NCBI GenBank assembly: GCA_021731365.1
Contig: JAKFXL010000020.1
Span: 1-35,606 of the forward strand
From: Gammaproteobacteria bacterium
GTDB lineage: Bacteria > Pseudomonadota > Gammaproteobacteria > Tenderiales > Tenderiaceae
Direction of reading: 5' to 3'
DNA: 35,606 nucleotides
The position numbers were made by a program, and so were the translations under genes. The notes under the pieces were generated by a model, which ran no database searches, was not told the origin of the DNA, and worked only from the letters and a program-made list of their open reading frames with translations. Shown here one piece after another: positions 1 through 8,077 of this stretch. Position 1 is the first letter of the stretch. Each line of letters begins with the position of its first letter.

Positions 1-135
1 ATGGCGGGAGGGGGGGATTGAGGGGGCTGTGCTCAATCTGTGACGTGGGTCTCATAAAAAAAGGGGGGATTACGGCAGGGCGCGGATTTATCAAAAAGTG
101 GCTGGGTATTTAACGTGGGCGGTTTTTTTCTGGAT

Positions 136-153
136 CGACATCTGTATATGTCG
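136..153. promoter_or_regulatory. Dyad upstream of petABC promoter
   Basis: A short inverted repeat with arms CGACAT and ATGTCG separated by six bases lies just upstream of the best -35 candidate for petA. It could be an operator half-site pair, but no regulator can be named from the sequence. The rest of 1-135 is G-rich and holds no ORF I would defend. Confidence 0.2.
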
Positions 154-158
154 TAGCA

Positions 159-187
159 TTGTCGCGGTAACAAAATAACGCTATATA
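159..187 (+). promoter_or_regulatory. Putative sigma-70 promoter for petABC
   Basis: TTGTCG (159-164) and TATATA (182-187) are separated by 17 bases and precede petA by about 60 bases. The spacing is ideal and the -10 box is good, while the -35 box is only partly consensus. This is the best promoter candidate between the window start and petA. Confidence 0.45.
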
Positions 188-246
188 CTGCTTGTTAGTG
201 TGAGTAACTCCTTAAAAGTAAAATAAAAATATATTGAGGTGATGTG

Positions 247-756
247 ATGGCCAGTGAAGAACAGCCGGATCCCAATCGCCGTGATTTTCTGGGTTTGGTG
301 ACCGGTGTTGTGGGGGCGGTAGGGGTGGCAGGGGCCTGTTGGCCCTTTATCAGCAGCATGAATCCCAGTAAAGAGGTGAAGTCCGAGGCCACGGCCAGGG
401 TTGATCTTGGCTCCATTCCCAAGGGCAAAACTCATACGGTGGAGTGGCAGGGCAAGCCGGTATTTGTGGTGCACCGCACCGATGAGCAGATTGCCGAGAT
501 GGCGGCTAAAGAGAGTCAGCTCGACCGGCAGACCGATGCGGCGCGGGTGCAGCAGCCGCAGTGGCTGGTGGTGGTGGGCATCTGTACACATCTGGGGTGT
601 GTACCCAACCGTACCCAAGAGGGGTGGAGCTGCCCCTGCCATGGCAGCGTGTATGACAACAGTGGCCGGGTGGTGCGGGGTCCTGCGCCCAAAAACCTGA
701 TTGTGCCCCACTATGAGTTTGCTGCTGATAACACCCTAATCATCGGCGAGGCCTGA
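247..756 (+). CDS. petA: Ubiquinol-cytochrome c reductase Rieske iron-sulfur subunit
   Basis: Rieske [2Fe-2S] subunit of the cytochrome bc1 complex, which takes electrons from ubiquinol at the Qo site and passes them to cytochrome c1 on the periplasmic side. The N-terminus has a twin-arginine-like NRRDFLGL followed by a hydrophobic membrane anchor (about residues 10-35), as usual for Tat-inserted Rieske proteins. The cluster motifs CTHLGC and CPCHGS are both present near residues 118-140, with two Cys and two His ligands. At 169 residues the length is normal. ATG at 247 is preferred over the in-frame GTG at 244 because GAGGTG at 236-241 is then a better-placed ribosome binding site. First gene of petABC; the next starts seven bases after its stop. 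Confidence 0.96.
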   Translation: MASEEQPDPNRRDFLGLVTGVVGAVGVAGACWPFISSMNPSKEVKSEATARVDLGSIPKGKTHTVEWQGKPVFVVHRTDEQIAEMAAKESQLDRQTDAARVQQPQWLVVVGICTHLGCVPNRTQEGWSCPCHGSVYDNSGRVVRGPAPKNLIVPHYEFAADNTLIIGEA

Positions 757-763
757 GGGCGCT

Positions 764-2062
764 ATGTTTAAAAAGACGCTGGGCTGGATTGATGAACGCT
801 TCCCGCTGACGGTGATCGTCAAACATGAGTTGACGGAATACCCGGTCCCTAAAAACCTTACCTATTGGTGGAGTTTTGGCTTTCTCGCCATCTTCATACT
901 GGGCGTGCAGCTGGTGAGCGGTATCTTTCTGGCCATGCACTACAAACCTGACGCACTGCTGGCGTTCGACTCCATTCAGCACATCATGCGCAATGTTAAT
1001 TATGGCTGGCTGATCCGTTACCTGCACTCTACGGGGGCGTCGGCCTTTTTTGCGGTGATCTTTATCCATATTGCGCGCACACTTTATTACGGTTCTTACC
1101 GTCGGCCGCGAGAGTTGATGTGGTGGACTGGTCTTGTTCTGCTGTTGTTGATGATGACAACCGCCTTTATGGGGTATCTGTTGCCGTGGGGGCAGACCTC
1201 TTATTGGGGGGCACAGGTGATCACCTCACTGTTTGGTACTACGCCATTTTATGGTGAGGATATCGTGCGCTGGCTGCGTGGTGGGTATGTGGTGGGGGAT
1301 GCCACCCTGACGCGCTTTTTTGCCCTGCACTACCTGTTGCCATTTATCATTATTGCGGGTGTGGTCATCCATGTGGTGGCACTACACTGGGTGAAAGGCA
1401 GCAACCCCTCGGGCATTACCCTGACGGCGGGGGACAATATACCGTTTCACCCCTACTTCACGATCAAAGACCTGTTTGGTCTGGGGGTCTTTCTGATTGT
1501 ATTTTGTAGCTTTGTCTTTTTTGGACCGGAGTTTTTTATTGAGTCCGCCAACAATATCCCGGCGGATCCACTCCATACCCCCCAACACATTGTGCCGGAA
1601 TGGTATTTTCTCCCCTTCTATACCATCTTGCGCTCTATCCCGGACGCCTTGGGTGGGGTGATTGCCATGATCATGTCGCTGCTGGTCTTTGCCGCCCTGC
1701 CGTGGCTGGATCGTTCCAGCGTGCCGGGTGGTGCTTTGTATCGCCCTGGTTATCGCATACTGGTCTACCTCTTTTTTATCGATGTACTGGTCCTGGGGTA
1801 TGTTGGTACCCAGCCCCCTGAAGGGGTGTCCATGGTGGTGGGTCGGGTAGCAACCTTTGTCTACTTTGGGTTATTCCTGTTGCTGCCCATTGTCTCCAGC
1901 GGTGAGGATCGCCGCTCCCGTCGGGCGGGGTTGCCAAGTGCGGCTGAACGGCTGATCCGCGAGGAGCAGGAGGAGCTGCTGCGTAGTCAGCACAATCAGC
2001 GCCGCGAAGGTGACAAGATGCCTGAGAAGCGTAAACGTAGCCATCTGCGGGGGCATAAGTGA
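764..2062 (+). CDS. petB: Ubiquinol-cytochrome c reductase cytochrome b subunit
   Basis: Cytochrome b, the core membrane subunit of the bc1 complex, carrying two haems b and both quinone sites. The 432-residue protein has the expected series of hydrophobic helices. The two helices carrying paired haem-ligand histidines are visible (around HSTGASAFFAVIFIH and HYLLPFIIIAGVVIH). The Qo-site signature PEWY is at residues 278-281. The C-terminal tail after about residue 385 is hydrophilic and rich in Arg, Glu and Lys, so it should be cytoplasmic. The stop codon overlaps the petC start by one base, which implies translational coupling within petABC. Confidence 0.97.
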   Translation: MFKKTLGWIDERFPLTVIVKHELTEYPVPKNLTYWWSFGFLAIFILGVQLVSGIFLAMHYKPDALLAFDSIQHIMRNVNYGWLIRYLHSTGASAFFAVIFIHIARTLYYGSYRRPRELMWWTGLVLLLLMMTTAFMGYLLPWGQTSYWGAQVITSLFGTTPFYGEDIVRWLRGGYVVGDATLTRFFALHYLLPFIIIAGVVIHVVALHWVKGSNPSGITLTAGDNIPFHPYFTIKDLFGLGVFLIVFCSFVFFGPEFFIESANNIPADPLHTPQHIVPEWYFLPFYTILRSIPDALGGVIAMIMSLLVFAALPWLDRSSVPGGALYRPGYRILVYLFFIDVLVLGYVGTQPPEGVSMVVGRVATFVYFGLFLLLPIVSSGEDRRSRRAGLPSAAERLIREEQEELLRSQHNQRREGDKMPEKRKRSHLRGHK

Positions 2063-2721
2063 TGGTGCGTCTGTGGGTCTGGTTGGCAGTGGTGATGGTG
2101 ATATTGAATAGCCACTCCGCCGTGGCTGATAACGATGGGATTGCGTTGAAAAAGGTCGATTTTGATACAACCATCACGGCCCGCCAGCGCGGTGCTGAGA
2201 CGGTGGTGGGTGTCTGCCTGATGTGCCATAGCCTCAAATATGTGAAGTTTGGTGATCTGGCGGGTATTGGCATGAGCCCTGAAAAGATCCAGTCACTGTT
2301 GACGGATCAACAGTTTGCAGACCCCCTGCTGAGTCTGACACCGCTGGCGGTGCGCAAGGAGTCTTTTGGCACAGAGCCACCCGACCTGTCGTTGATGGTG
2401 GTGGCCCGAAAGCGTGGGCCACAGTATATCTATACCCTGCTGACCAGCTTCTATATTGATGAGACTGGGCGCACCAATAACTATCTTTTTCCTGGGGTTA
2501 AAATGCCGGATATGCTCGGTTATAGCCTGACTGCGGAGGGTAGCGCTGAACGTGCCCAGGTTGAGGCGCAGATTCGGGATGCGGTGTCATTTTTAATGTG
2601 GGCAGCAGACCCCAATGCCGATGAACGTCGTGAAATGGGTGTTTATGTGATTGTTTATCTTATTGTTTTGACAATACTGCTGTACCTGATGAAACGCCGT
2701 GCCTGGAGGCGTGTACGTTAA
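2062..2721 (+). CDS. petC: Ubiquinol-cytochrome c reductase cytochrome c1 subunit
   Basis: Cytochrome c1, the membrane-anchored c-type cytochrome that accepts electrons from the Rieske centre and hands them to soluble cytochrome c. A signal peptide covers about residues 1-23. The haem-binding motif is C52-L-M-C55-H56, the likely sixth ligand is the Met in GVKMPDM, and a single C-terminal membrane anchor is followed by an Arg-rich tail. ATG at 2062 overlaps the petB stop (TGATG); an in-frame GTG at 2059 is an alternative. At 219 residues it is on the short side but complete. The sspA gene that follows petC in many gammaproteobacteria is absent here. Confidence 0.95.
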   Translation: MVRLWVWLAVVMVILNSHSAVADNDGIALKKVDFDTTITARQRGAETVVGVCLMCHSLKYVKFGDLAGIGMSPEKIQSLLTDQQFADPLLSLTPLAVRKESFGTEPPDLSLMVVARKRGPQYIYTLLTSFYIDETGRTNNYLFPGVKMPDMLGYSLTAEGSAERAQVEAQIRDAVSFLMWAADPNADERREMGVYVIVYLIVLTILLYLMKRRAWRRVR

Positions 2722-2832
2722 GTTATCCCCCCCTTATTGCAGCGCTGTAATTGGCTATGCTTTTGGTAGAGGGGTGGACTGTTTCTGTGAACTCCATCAC
2801 AACAATCTCCTTTTTTACTGTCTAACTTTAAA

Positions 2833-2851
2833 GATGCGGGGTCCCCGTATC
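2833..2851 (+). promoter_or_regulatory. Stem-loop in leader of the 41-residue ORF
   Basis: GATGCGGGG and CCCCGTATC form a near-perfect inverted repeat (one G-U pair) about ten bases upstream of the ribosome binding site of the small ORF at 2876. It could be a leader structure or a weak attenuator after petC; no U-run follows it. Confidence 0.3.
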
Positions 2852-2875
2852 TGGTTAACGTAAAGGAGACACATC

Positions 2876-3001
2876 ATGGAAATTACAAGCTTTTGGGTGA
2901 TTCTGGCAGCGTGTTTAATACCGGTGGCGATTGCTGTTGCCGCTACCATGCAGGATGAGAGCACTGCTATGCATGGTGGTTTTCATAAAAAACATTTATG
3001 A
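2876..3001 (+). CDS. 41-residue single-span membrane microprotein, unknown function
   Basis: Short ORF: ATG at 2876, stop TGA at 2999-3001, with a strong ribosome binding site AAAGGAGA (about 2862-2869) at good spacing. The product has a short N-terminus, one hydrophobic segment (about residues 6-24, FWVILAACLIPVAIAVAA) and a polar tail with three His and two Lys (GGFHKKHL). It lies between petC and a strong hairpin at 3035-3065, so it may be co-transcribed with petABC or have its own promoter in 2722-2860. I recognise no family. A small accessory subunit of a respiratory complex is one possibility based only on position and size. The strong ribosome binding site and sensible topology argue for a real gene. 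Confidence 0.6.
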   Translation: MEITSFWVILAACLIPVAIAVAATMQDESTAMHGGFHKKHL

Positions 3002-3034
3002 GAGTGAGTTAACAGATGTCAACATGTGATGTGT

Positions 3035-3067
3035 AAACCCCGCCACTGCTGCAGTGGCGGGGTTTGC
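3035..3067 (+). terminator. Intrinsic terminator-like hairpin after petABC and microprotein
   Basis: A 15-base arm (3035-3049) is perfectly complementary to 3051-3065, giving a very stable GC-rich hairpin that ends in TTT. It sits between the converging petABC and lipA transcription units, 22 bases beyond the lipA stop, and could terminate in both directions. The U-tract is short on both strands. Confidence 0.6.
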
Positions 3068-3087
3068 TGTTTCTGGAGGTGTTGATT

Positions 3088-4056
3088 TTACGAAACTGCT
3101 TCACCTGCCGCCTGCAGGTCAGCATGGTAAGAGGAGCGTACCATCGGTCCACTGGCGACATTATCAAATCCCATGGCCCTGGCCTGGATGGCCAATTCGT
3201 CAAACATAGCGGGTGTCACATAACGCTCTACCGGTAAGTGGTGCAGGCTGGGTTGCAGGTACTGCCCCAGGGTTAACATGTTGACATCGTGGGCGCGCAG
3301 ATCACGCATCACCTCTAAAATCTCCTCATCCGTTTCCCCCAGTCCTAACATCAATCCCGATTTTGTCGGTACCGCCGGATGTGCTGCCTTAAAACGTTTT
3401 AGCAATGTGAGTGACCACTGGTAGTCAGCGCCGGGCCGCGCCTGTTTGTAGAGCCGGGGGATGGTCTCCATATTGTGGTTGAAAACGTCGGGGGGTGTGG
3501 CCTCTAGGGTATCAAGGGCGATATCCATGCGGCCCCGAAAGTCGGGCACCAGTACTTCAATCTTGGTGCTGGGGGAGTGTTCCCGCACGGCGGTGATACA
3601 GCTGGCAAAGTGGCCAGCGCCGCCATCACGCAGGTCATCACGATCGACGGAGGTGATGACTACGTATTTGAGCTGCATGGCGCGGATGGTCTCGGCCAGA
3701 TGTTTAGGCTCTTCGGTATCAAGGGCCAGGGGCTTGCCGTGGGCAACGTCGCAAAAGGGGCAGCGACGGGTACAGATGCCACCCATGATCATGAAGGTGG
3801 CGGTGCCGTGGCTGAAACATTCACCCAGGTTGGGGCACTGCGCCTCTTCACAGACGGTGTGCAGCTTCTGTTCACGCAGTACCCGTTTGAGGCGGTTGAC
3901 CGCGCCACCTGTGGGGGCCTTGGCCCGTATCCAGCTTGGCTTTTTGAGCGGCACGGCCTTGGGCACAACCTTGATCGGGATGCGGGCGGTTTTGGATTGT
4001 CCCTTGAGTGGCGCAAAGCCCTCAATCCGTTGCTGTTCCAGGGTTTTATCAGTCAT
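3088..4056 (-). CDS. lipA: Lipoyl synthase
   Basis: Radical SAM enzyme that inserts two sulfur atoms into protein-bound octanoyl groups to make lipoyl cofactors. Both iron-sulfur cluster sites are visible: the auxiliary cluster Cys69, Cys74 and Cys80 (in [12 protein letters not shown]) and the radical SAM motif Cys95-x3-Cys99-x2-Cys102 (CTRRCPFC). The C-terminal RSSY, which supplies a serine ligand to the auxiliary cluster in this family, is present. At 322 residues the length is normal. Its start overlaps the lipB stop by four bases. It is the last gene of the long minus-strand block and can serve the lipoyl-dependent GcvH encoded at 21211. Confidence 0.97.
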   Translation of the reverse strand: MTDKTLEQQRIEGFAPLKGQSKTARIPIKVVPKAVPLKKPSWIRAKAPTGGAVNRLKRVLREQKLHTVCEEAQCPNLGECFSHGTATFMIMGGICTRRCPFCDVAHGKPLALDTEEPKHLAETIRAMQLKYVVITSVDRDDLRDGGAGHFASCITAVREHSPSTKIEVLVPDFRGRMDIALDTLEATPPDVFNHNMETIPRLYKQARPGADYQWSLTLLKRFKAAHPAVPTKSGLMLGLGETDEEILEVMRDLRAHDVNMLTLGQYLQPSLHHLPVERYVTPAMFDELAIQARAMGFDNVASGPMVRSSYHADLQAAGEAVS

Positions 4057-4697
4057 GGCTGTGTGGTTCCTTTATAGCCTAGCGCTTCTGCCAGATAGCG
4101 GCACAGGGTGGGCGCAATGTGAGCGAGGGTTGGACGGTGGGTCTGATCAACCAGATCGGCAAGCTGGGTGACGACCATGCCGGGGTAGCCGCAGGGGTTG
4201 ATGTGGGTGAACGGTTCAAGTGCCATATCGACGTTGAGTGCCAGGCCATGGTAGGTGCAGTGGCGGCGGACCCGGAGGCCGAGGGCGGCGATTTTGCGCT
4301 CGCCTACATAGACGCCGGGGGCGTCGCGGCGGCCGTGGGCGCTGATCTGGTAGTCGGCGAGCAGGCGGATGAGGGCCTGTTCGATCTTCTCCACCAGCGC
4401 ACGAATGCCGAGTTTGTTGCGTCGCAGATCTATTAATAGATAGACAACCTGCTGGCCGGGGCCATGGTAGGTCACCTGGCCACCACGATCAATGGTGATC
4501 ACCGGGATCTCACCGGCGGCGAGGATGTGTTCCGGTTTGCCGTTGAGCCCAAGGGTGAAGACGGGGGGGTGCTCCACCAGCCAGAGTTCGTCGCTGCTCT
4601 GTTCATCGCGCAGGTCGGTAAAACGCTGCATCTCCCGCCATACCGGTTCATAGTCGCGCCGCCCCAGCTGGCGGATCAGCAGGGTCGAGTCGAGCAT
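4053..4697 (-). CDS. lipB: Octanoyl-[ACP]:protein octanoyltransferase
   Basis: Moves octanoyl groups from acyl carrier protein to the lipoyl domains of target proteins, the step before LipA. The family signature [12 protein letters not shown] (residues 71-82) is present, as are the catalytic pair Cys169 (in NPCGYPGM) and Lys135 (in GERKIAALG). At 214 residues it is full length. It starts three bases after the DUF493 stop and overlaps lipA by four bases, consistent with one mRNA. Confidence 0.96.
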   Translation of the reverse strand: MLDSTLLIRQLGRRDYEPVWREMQRFTDLRDEQSSDELWLVEHPPVFTLGLNGKPEHILAAGEIPVITIDRGGQVTYHGPGQQVVYLLIDLRRNKLGIRALVEKIEQALIRLLADYQISAHGRRDAPGVYVGERKIAALGLRVRRHCTYHGLALNVDMALEPFTHINPCGYPGMVVTQLADLVDQTHRPTLAHIAPTLCRYLAEALGYKGTTQP

Positions 4698-4699
4698 GC

Positions 4700-4972
4700 T
4701 CAGAGTGCCATCAGGATACGTTTTTCGGCACTGAGTGCACGGTAGATGTCATCGAGCTGGGCACGGCTGTCGGCCTCAAAGTCGATGGTGACGGAGAGAT
4801 ATTTACCCGCTGCGCTGGGTTTGGAGTGTACGGCCCCTTCGCTCAGGTTGGGGACATATTGGCGGACGATGGTGACGACCAGACCATCAAAATCATCGGC
4901 GGCCAGCCCCATGGCCTTGATGGCAAAGGAGCAGGGGAACTCCATCAATGTGTCGAGTCGTTCCTGGGTCAT
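4700..4972 (-). CDS. ybeD: DUF493 (YbeD) family protein
   Basis: A 90-residue protein of the YbeD/DUF493 family, an ACT-like small fold usually encoded beside lipB. The N-terminal [11 protein letters not shown] and the alternation seen in [24 protein letters not shown] match the family pattern as I know it. I chose the internal ATG at 4972 because upstream codons only extend into the aminotransferase gene and add an unrelated Arg-rich stretch. It overlaps the dat stop by four bases. The function is not established; a regulatory role is often suggested from its conserved position. Confidence 0.85.
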   Translation of the reverse strand: MTQERLDTLMEFPCSFAIKAMGLAADDFDGLVVTIVRQYVPNLSEGAVHSKPSAAGKYLSVTIDFEADSRAQLDDIYRALSAEKRILMAL

Positions 4973-5841
4973 GGCTGTTCTACCTCTCCGGCGATGAGTG
5001 CCTGTTTGTAGCTTTGGTAAAGTTGGTTCATTGTCTGCCAGATGGGCCCGGCGTGACCACTGCCGATGGGTTGGCCATCGATGTGGGTGATGGGCAGCAG
5101 CTCGCGGGTTGAGCTGGCGATCCAGACTTCGTCGGCGTGTAGCAGCTCGTGGCGGTCGATATTGCACTCCTGACAGGCGATGTGGTTGGCAGCGGCCAGC
5201 TCCAGCAGCAGGTCACGGGTGATGCCGGGCAGCAGAAAGGGGCCGTTAGGCGGTGTTTTGATGAGACCATGGCTGACGATGAAGAGGTTGCTGGCGCTCC
5301 CCTCGGTGACCAGACCGTCGTGGATAAGGATCGCCTCCTGGGCGTTGGCATCCAGTGCCTGTTGTCGCAACAGTATGTTGGGCAGCAGGGAGATGGTTTT
5401 GATGTTGCAATGTTTCCAGCGGGTATCTTCCAGGGTAATGGCGCTGGCCCCTCTGGCCAGCAGAGCGGGGTCCACCGGAACCAGCGGGTTGCTGCTGGCA
5501 AAGAGTGTTGGCGCTGTGTTGGCGGGAAAGGGGTGGTCCCGTGGCGCAACGCCCCGTGTCAGCTGCAGGTAGAGCGACTGTTCGCCGCCGCCGTTTTTGC
5601 TGACCAGGGTGTTGAGCAGTGTCTGCCACGCTGTTTTTTCCAGCGGGTTGTCGAGGCGGATGGCGGCAAGGCTGTTGTTGAGCCGCTGCATGTGCTCATC
5701 AAAGCGGAAGAGTCGCCCGCCGTAGACGGGGATCACCTCATAGACTCCATCACCAAAGACAAAACCACGGTCCAGCACCGAAACAAAGGCCTGCTCCTGG
5801 GGGAGGAAGCGGCCATTGAGATAGACGGTGCTGGAACTCAT
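4969..5841 (-). CDS. dat: D-amino acid aminotransferase (class IV, PLP-dependent)
   Basis: Fold-type IV PLP aminotransferase, probably D-alanine transaminase, linking D-alanine and D-glutamate pools for peptidoglycan. Visible family features are the start VYLNGRFLPQEQAFVSVLDRGFVFGDGVYE, here split as LNGRFLP and DRGFVFGDGVYE, the likely PLP lysine in CNIKTISLLPN, and the cofactor-binding EGSASNLFIV. I prefer ATG at 5841 (290 residues), one base after the dacA stop. ATG at 5871 would overlap dacA and add ten residues not typical of the family. A branched-chain aminotransferase or aminodeoxychorismate lyase is the main alternative; the cell-wall context favours dat. Confidence 0.85.
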   Translation of the reverse strand: MSSSTVYLNGRFLPQEQAFVSVLDRGFVFGDGVYEVIPVYGGRLFRFDEHMQRLNNSLAAIRLDNPLEKTAWQTLLNTLVSKNGGGEQSLYLQLTRGVAPRDHPFPANTAPTLFASSNPLVPVDPALLARGASAITLEDTRWKHCNIKTISLLPNILLRQQALDANAQEAILIHDGLVTEGSASNLFIVSHGLIKTPPNGPFLLPGITRDLLLELAAANHIACQECNIDRHELLHADEVWIASSTRELLPITHIDGQPIGSGHAGPIWQTMNQLYQSYKQALIAGEVEQP

Positions 5842-5842
5842 C

Positions 5843-7012
5843 TTATTCGAGCAGCAGTTTGACGTCATCAATCAGGCGTGAAAAGAGCCCCCCTTCAGGG
5901 ACCGCCTGCAACGCTACCAGGGGGCGTTCGGCAATCTTTTCACCGTTGAGGCTCACTTCGAGGGTGCCATGTCTGGCCCCTTTGGCGACCGGTGCCATGA
6001 TTTTGCTGCTGACACGCATGGCGGCCTTAAGGCTGCTGTACTGGCCACGGGGGATGGTGAGGTAGAGCTCCTGGGCCAGTCCCAGTGGTAGCTGTTCGCT
6101 CTCACCCTTCCAGACACGGGCGCTACTCAGTGGTTTTTGCGGGGCGTAGAGGCGGTGTGTTTCAAAGAAACGGAAGCCGTATCTCAACAGCTTCAGGCTT
6201 TCAGCGGCACGGGCGTTTTCACTGCTGGTCCCCATCACCACGGCGATCAGGCGCATGTTCTCCTGTTTGGCAGAGGAGATCAGGCAGTAGCCGGCGCTCT
6301 CTGTGTGGCCGGTTTTCAGGCCATCCACACTTTTATCCATCCATAACAGTTTGTTACGGTTGTGCTGGGTGATGCCGTTGTAACTGAACTCTTTAATGGC
6401 GTACCAGGAGTAGTGCTCCGGGTAGTCGCGGATCAGCGCCTGGGTCAGCAGCGCCATGTCGTGGGCCGTGGTGTAGTGGTTGGGGTCGGGCAGACCGGTA
6501 CTGTTCACAAAGTGGGTGCCGTTCATGCCCAGGGTTTTGGCGGTCTGGTTCATGACGCTGACAAACACCTCTTCACTGCCGGCGGCGTGTTCGGCCAGGG
6601 CGACAGTGGCGTCGTTACCCGATTGCACGATCAACCCTTTGAGCAGTATTTCGAGTGGTACCGTGTTGCCTACCTCAACAAAGGTGCGGGATCCTTCCAT
6701 GCGCCACGCCTTTTCGCTGATGCGGACGGCGTCACTCATCTGTAGCTTGCCGGCCTTTAACTCCCGCAGGATGACGTAGACAGCCAAGGTTTTAGTCAGA
6801 CTGGCGGGTTCCATGCGGGCGTCGGCCTTATCAGCGGCCAGTATTTTGCCGCTGTTGTAGTCCATGAGGATATAACTACGGGCTTCAACCGACGGTGGTG
6901 GTGTGACACTGCTGGCCTGCGTAGCGCTACTGCTGAGTGCAGCGATCAGGGCTGTGGCGGCAAGACAGAAGGTTGTCAGGGTACGGCGTAAATCAGGTTT
7001 TGTTGTAATCAT
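5843..7012 (-). CDS. dacA: D-alanyl-D-alanine carboxypeptidase (PBP5/6 type)
   Basis: Periplasmic serine carboxypeptidase that removes the terminal D-Ala from peptidoglycan stem peptides. The three active-site motifs are in order: S71-L-T-K74, S131-G-N133 and K234-T-G236. A signal peptide covers about residues 1-33 (hydrophobic AALIAALSSSATQAS). The C-terminal domain ends in an amphipathic helix (GGLFSRLIDDVKLLLE) as in membrane-attached PBP5. At 389 residues it is the usual length. It follows rlpA with a gap of about 130 bases, the largest gap between lipA and mreC, so an internal promoter is possible there. Confidence 0.95.
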   Translation of the reverse strand: MITTKPDLRRTLTTFCLAATALIAALSSSATQASSVTPPPSVEARSYILMDYNSGKILAADKADARMEPASLTKTLAVYVILRELKAGKLQMSDAVRISEKAWRMEGSRTFVEVGNTVPLEILLKGLIVQSGNDATVALAEHAAGSEEVFVSVMNQTAKTLGMNGTHFVNSTGLPDPNHYTTAHDMALLTQALIRDYPEHYSWYAIKEFSYNGITQHNRNKLLWMDKSVDGLKTGHTESAGYCLISSAKQENMRLIAVVMGTSSENARAAESLKLLRYGFRFFETHRLYAPQKPLSSARVWKGESEQLPLGLAQELYLTIPRGQYSSLKAAMRVSSKIMAPVAKGARHGTLEVSLNGEKIAERPLVALQAVPEGGLFSRLIDDVKLLLE

Positions 7013-7145
7013 GTCTCTGCTGGGGATTCCGGGGAAGGTTAAAAGAGTGGTTTACATTCTGGTTGTAGGGGTTATTAGCCAGGGTGAGACGCCATTTTAG
7101 CGGGATTGTTCCGGAAAATGTAGGTGATTGCTGTAATGGTGATGA

Positions 7146-8057
7146 TTAATTCGATACCAGTTTGGTCCCTGTGACACCGGCACTGGCTAGTTGATCCGCC
7201 AGCTGCCGGGCCTCCTGGTCACTGCTGAGCGGGCCGATCAGGACCCGGTAGATGGGCGGGGTCTGGTCGTTTTTGTTGATCACCACCGGGTTGGCCGTCA
7301 GGCTGCTGAGGCGGTTGCGTAGATTTTCCGCATTGTCATAGACGCCAAAGGCACCGGCCTGAAGGAAACGTCCCTGGCCGGTGGCGGGGGTGCTGGCCAG
7401 TGTGGTGGGCTCAGTTTTGCTGCTGGGGGTGGCGAGATGTGCCGATGGGGCGTAGGGGTCGATGGTCCGCACTTCAACCCGGCCTGTGCCGGTTTTCATG
7501 ATGTCGAGTTTCATGGCGGCGACATAGGAGAGATCGATGATGCGACCTTCATGAAACGGGCCGCGGTCATTGATCTTGACGATGATCGAGCGGCCATTGT
7601 CGAGATTGGTGACCTGAGCGTAGGTGGGCAATGGCAGGGTTTTGTGGGCGGCAGTCATGTCGTAGAGGTTGTAGGGTTCGCCGCTGGAGGTGCGACGGCC
7701 GTGGAACTTGGTGCCATACCAGGAGGCGATGCCACGTTCGACGTGCCCTTTGCTGCTTTTGAGGGGGGTATAACGCTGGCCATAGACTTCATAGGTGCTG
7801 GGATTGCCATATTTGCTATAGGGTTCAGGGCGCGGCACGGCGTTAGGGATGGTATTGATGTCCACCTGTGTGCTGGGCGCACCATCGCTGGGCTCCCCCG
7901 TTATGGTGGGGGCGGCGGCAGGCTCAACGGGGGTGGCGGGTGCCACGACGCCGGGTTTTACGGTGGGTTTGATGGCGGGGCCGCTACATCCCGCCAGCAG
8001 TAGCAGGCCGGTCAGTACTGTTATGGCACAACGGAGTGTGGGTATTGATCTATTCAT
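7146..8057 (-). CDS. rlpA: Septal ring lytic transglycosylase RlpA (lipoprotein, SPOR domain)
   Basis: Outer-membrane lipoprotein that cleaves glycan strands lacking stem peptides and localises to the septum. From ATG at 8057 it has a lipoprotein signal with lipobox LLAGC. The double-psi beta-barrel core has GIASWYGTKFHGRRTSSGEPYN-type motifs (GIASWYG, then FHGRRTSSGE) and VKINDRGPF. A C-terminal SPOR domain covers roughly the last 75 residues (FLQAGAFGVYDNAENLRNRL). An upstream ATG at 8078 overlaps the rodA stop (TAATG) and adds seven residues before the signal peptide; coupling may use it. In some relatives mltB sits between rodA and rlpA; it is missing here. Confidence 0.93.
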   Translation of the reverse strand: MNRSIPTLRCAITVLTGLLLLAGCSGPAIKPTVKPGVVAPATPVEPAAAPTITGEPSDGAPSTQVDINTIPNAVPRPEPYSKYGNPSTYEVYGQRYTPLKSSKGHVERGIASWYGTKFHGRRTSSGEPYNLYDMTAAHKTLPLPTYAQVTNLDNGRSIIVKINDRGPFHEGRIIDLSYVAAMKLDIMKTGTGRVEVRTIDPYAPSAHLATPSSKTEPTTLASTPATGQGRFLQAGAFGVYDNAENLRNRLSSLTANPVVINKNDQTPPIYRVLIGPLSSDQEARQLADQLASAGVTGTKLVSN

Positions 8058-8077
8058 GGGTGTGTGACCTTGGTGCA

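Noticed and set aside
3088-4697. Functional link between lipAB and the gcv operon by co-location
   Set aside because: They are about 16 kb apart in different transcription units; the metabolic link is real but the proximity is probably chance.
5149-5862. 237-codon plus-strand ORF opposite dat
   Set aside because: Antisense to a well-supported aminotransferase; no ribosome binding site or domain.
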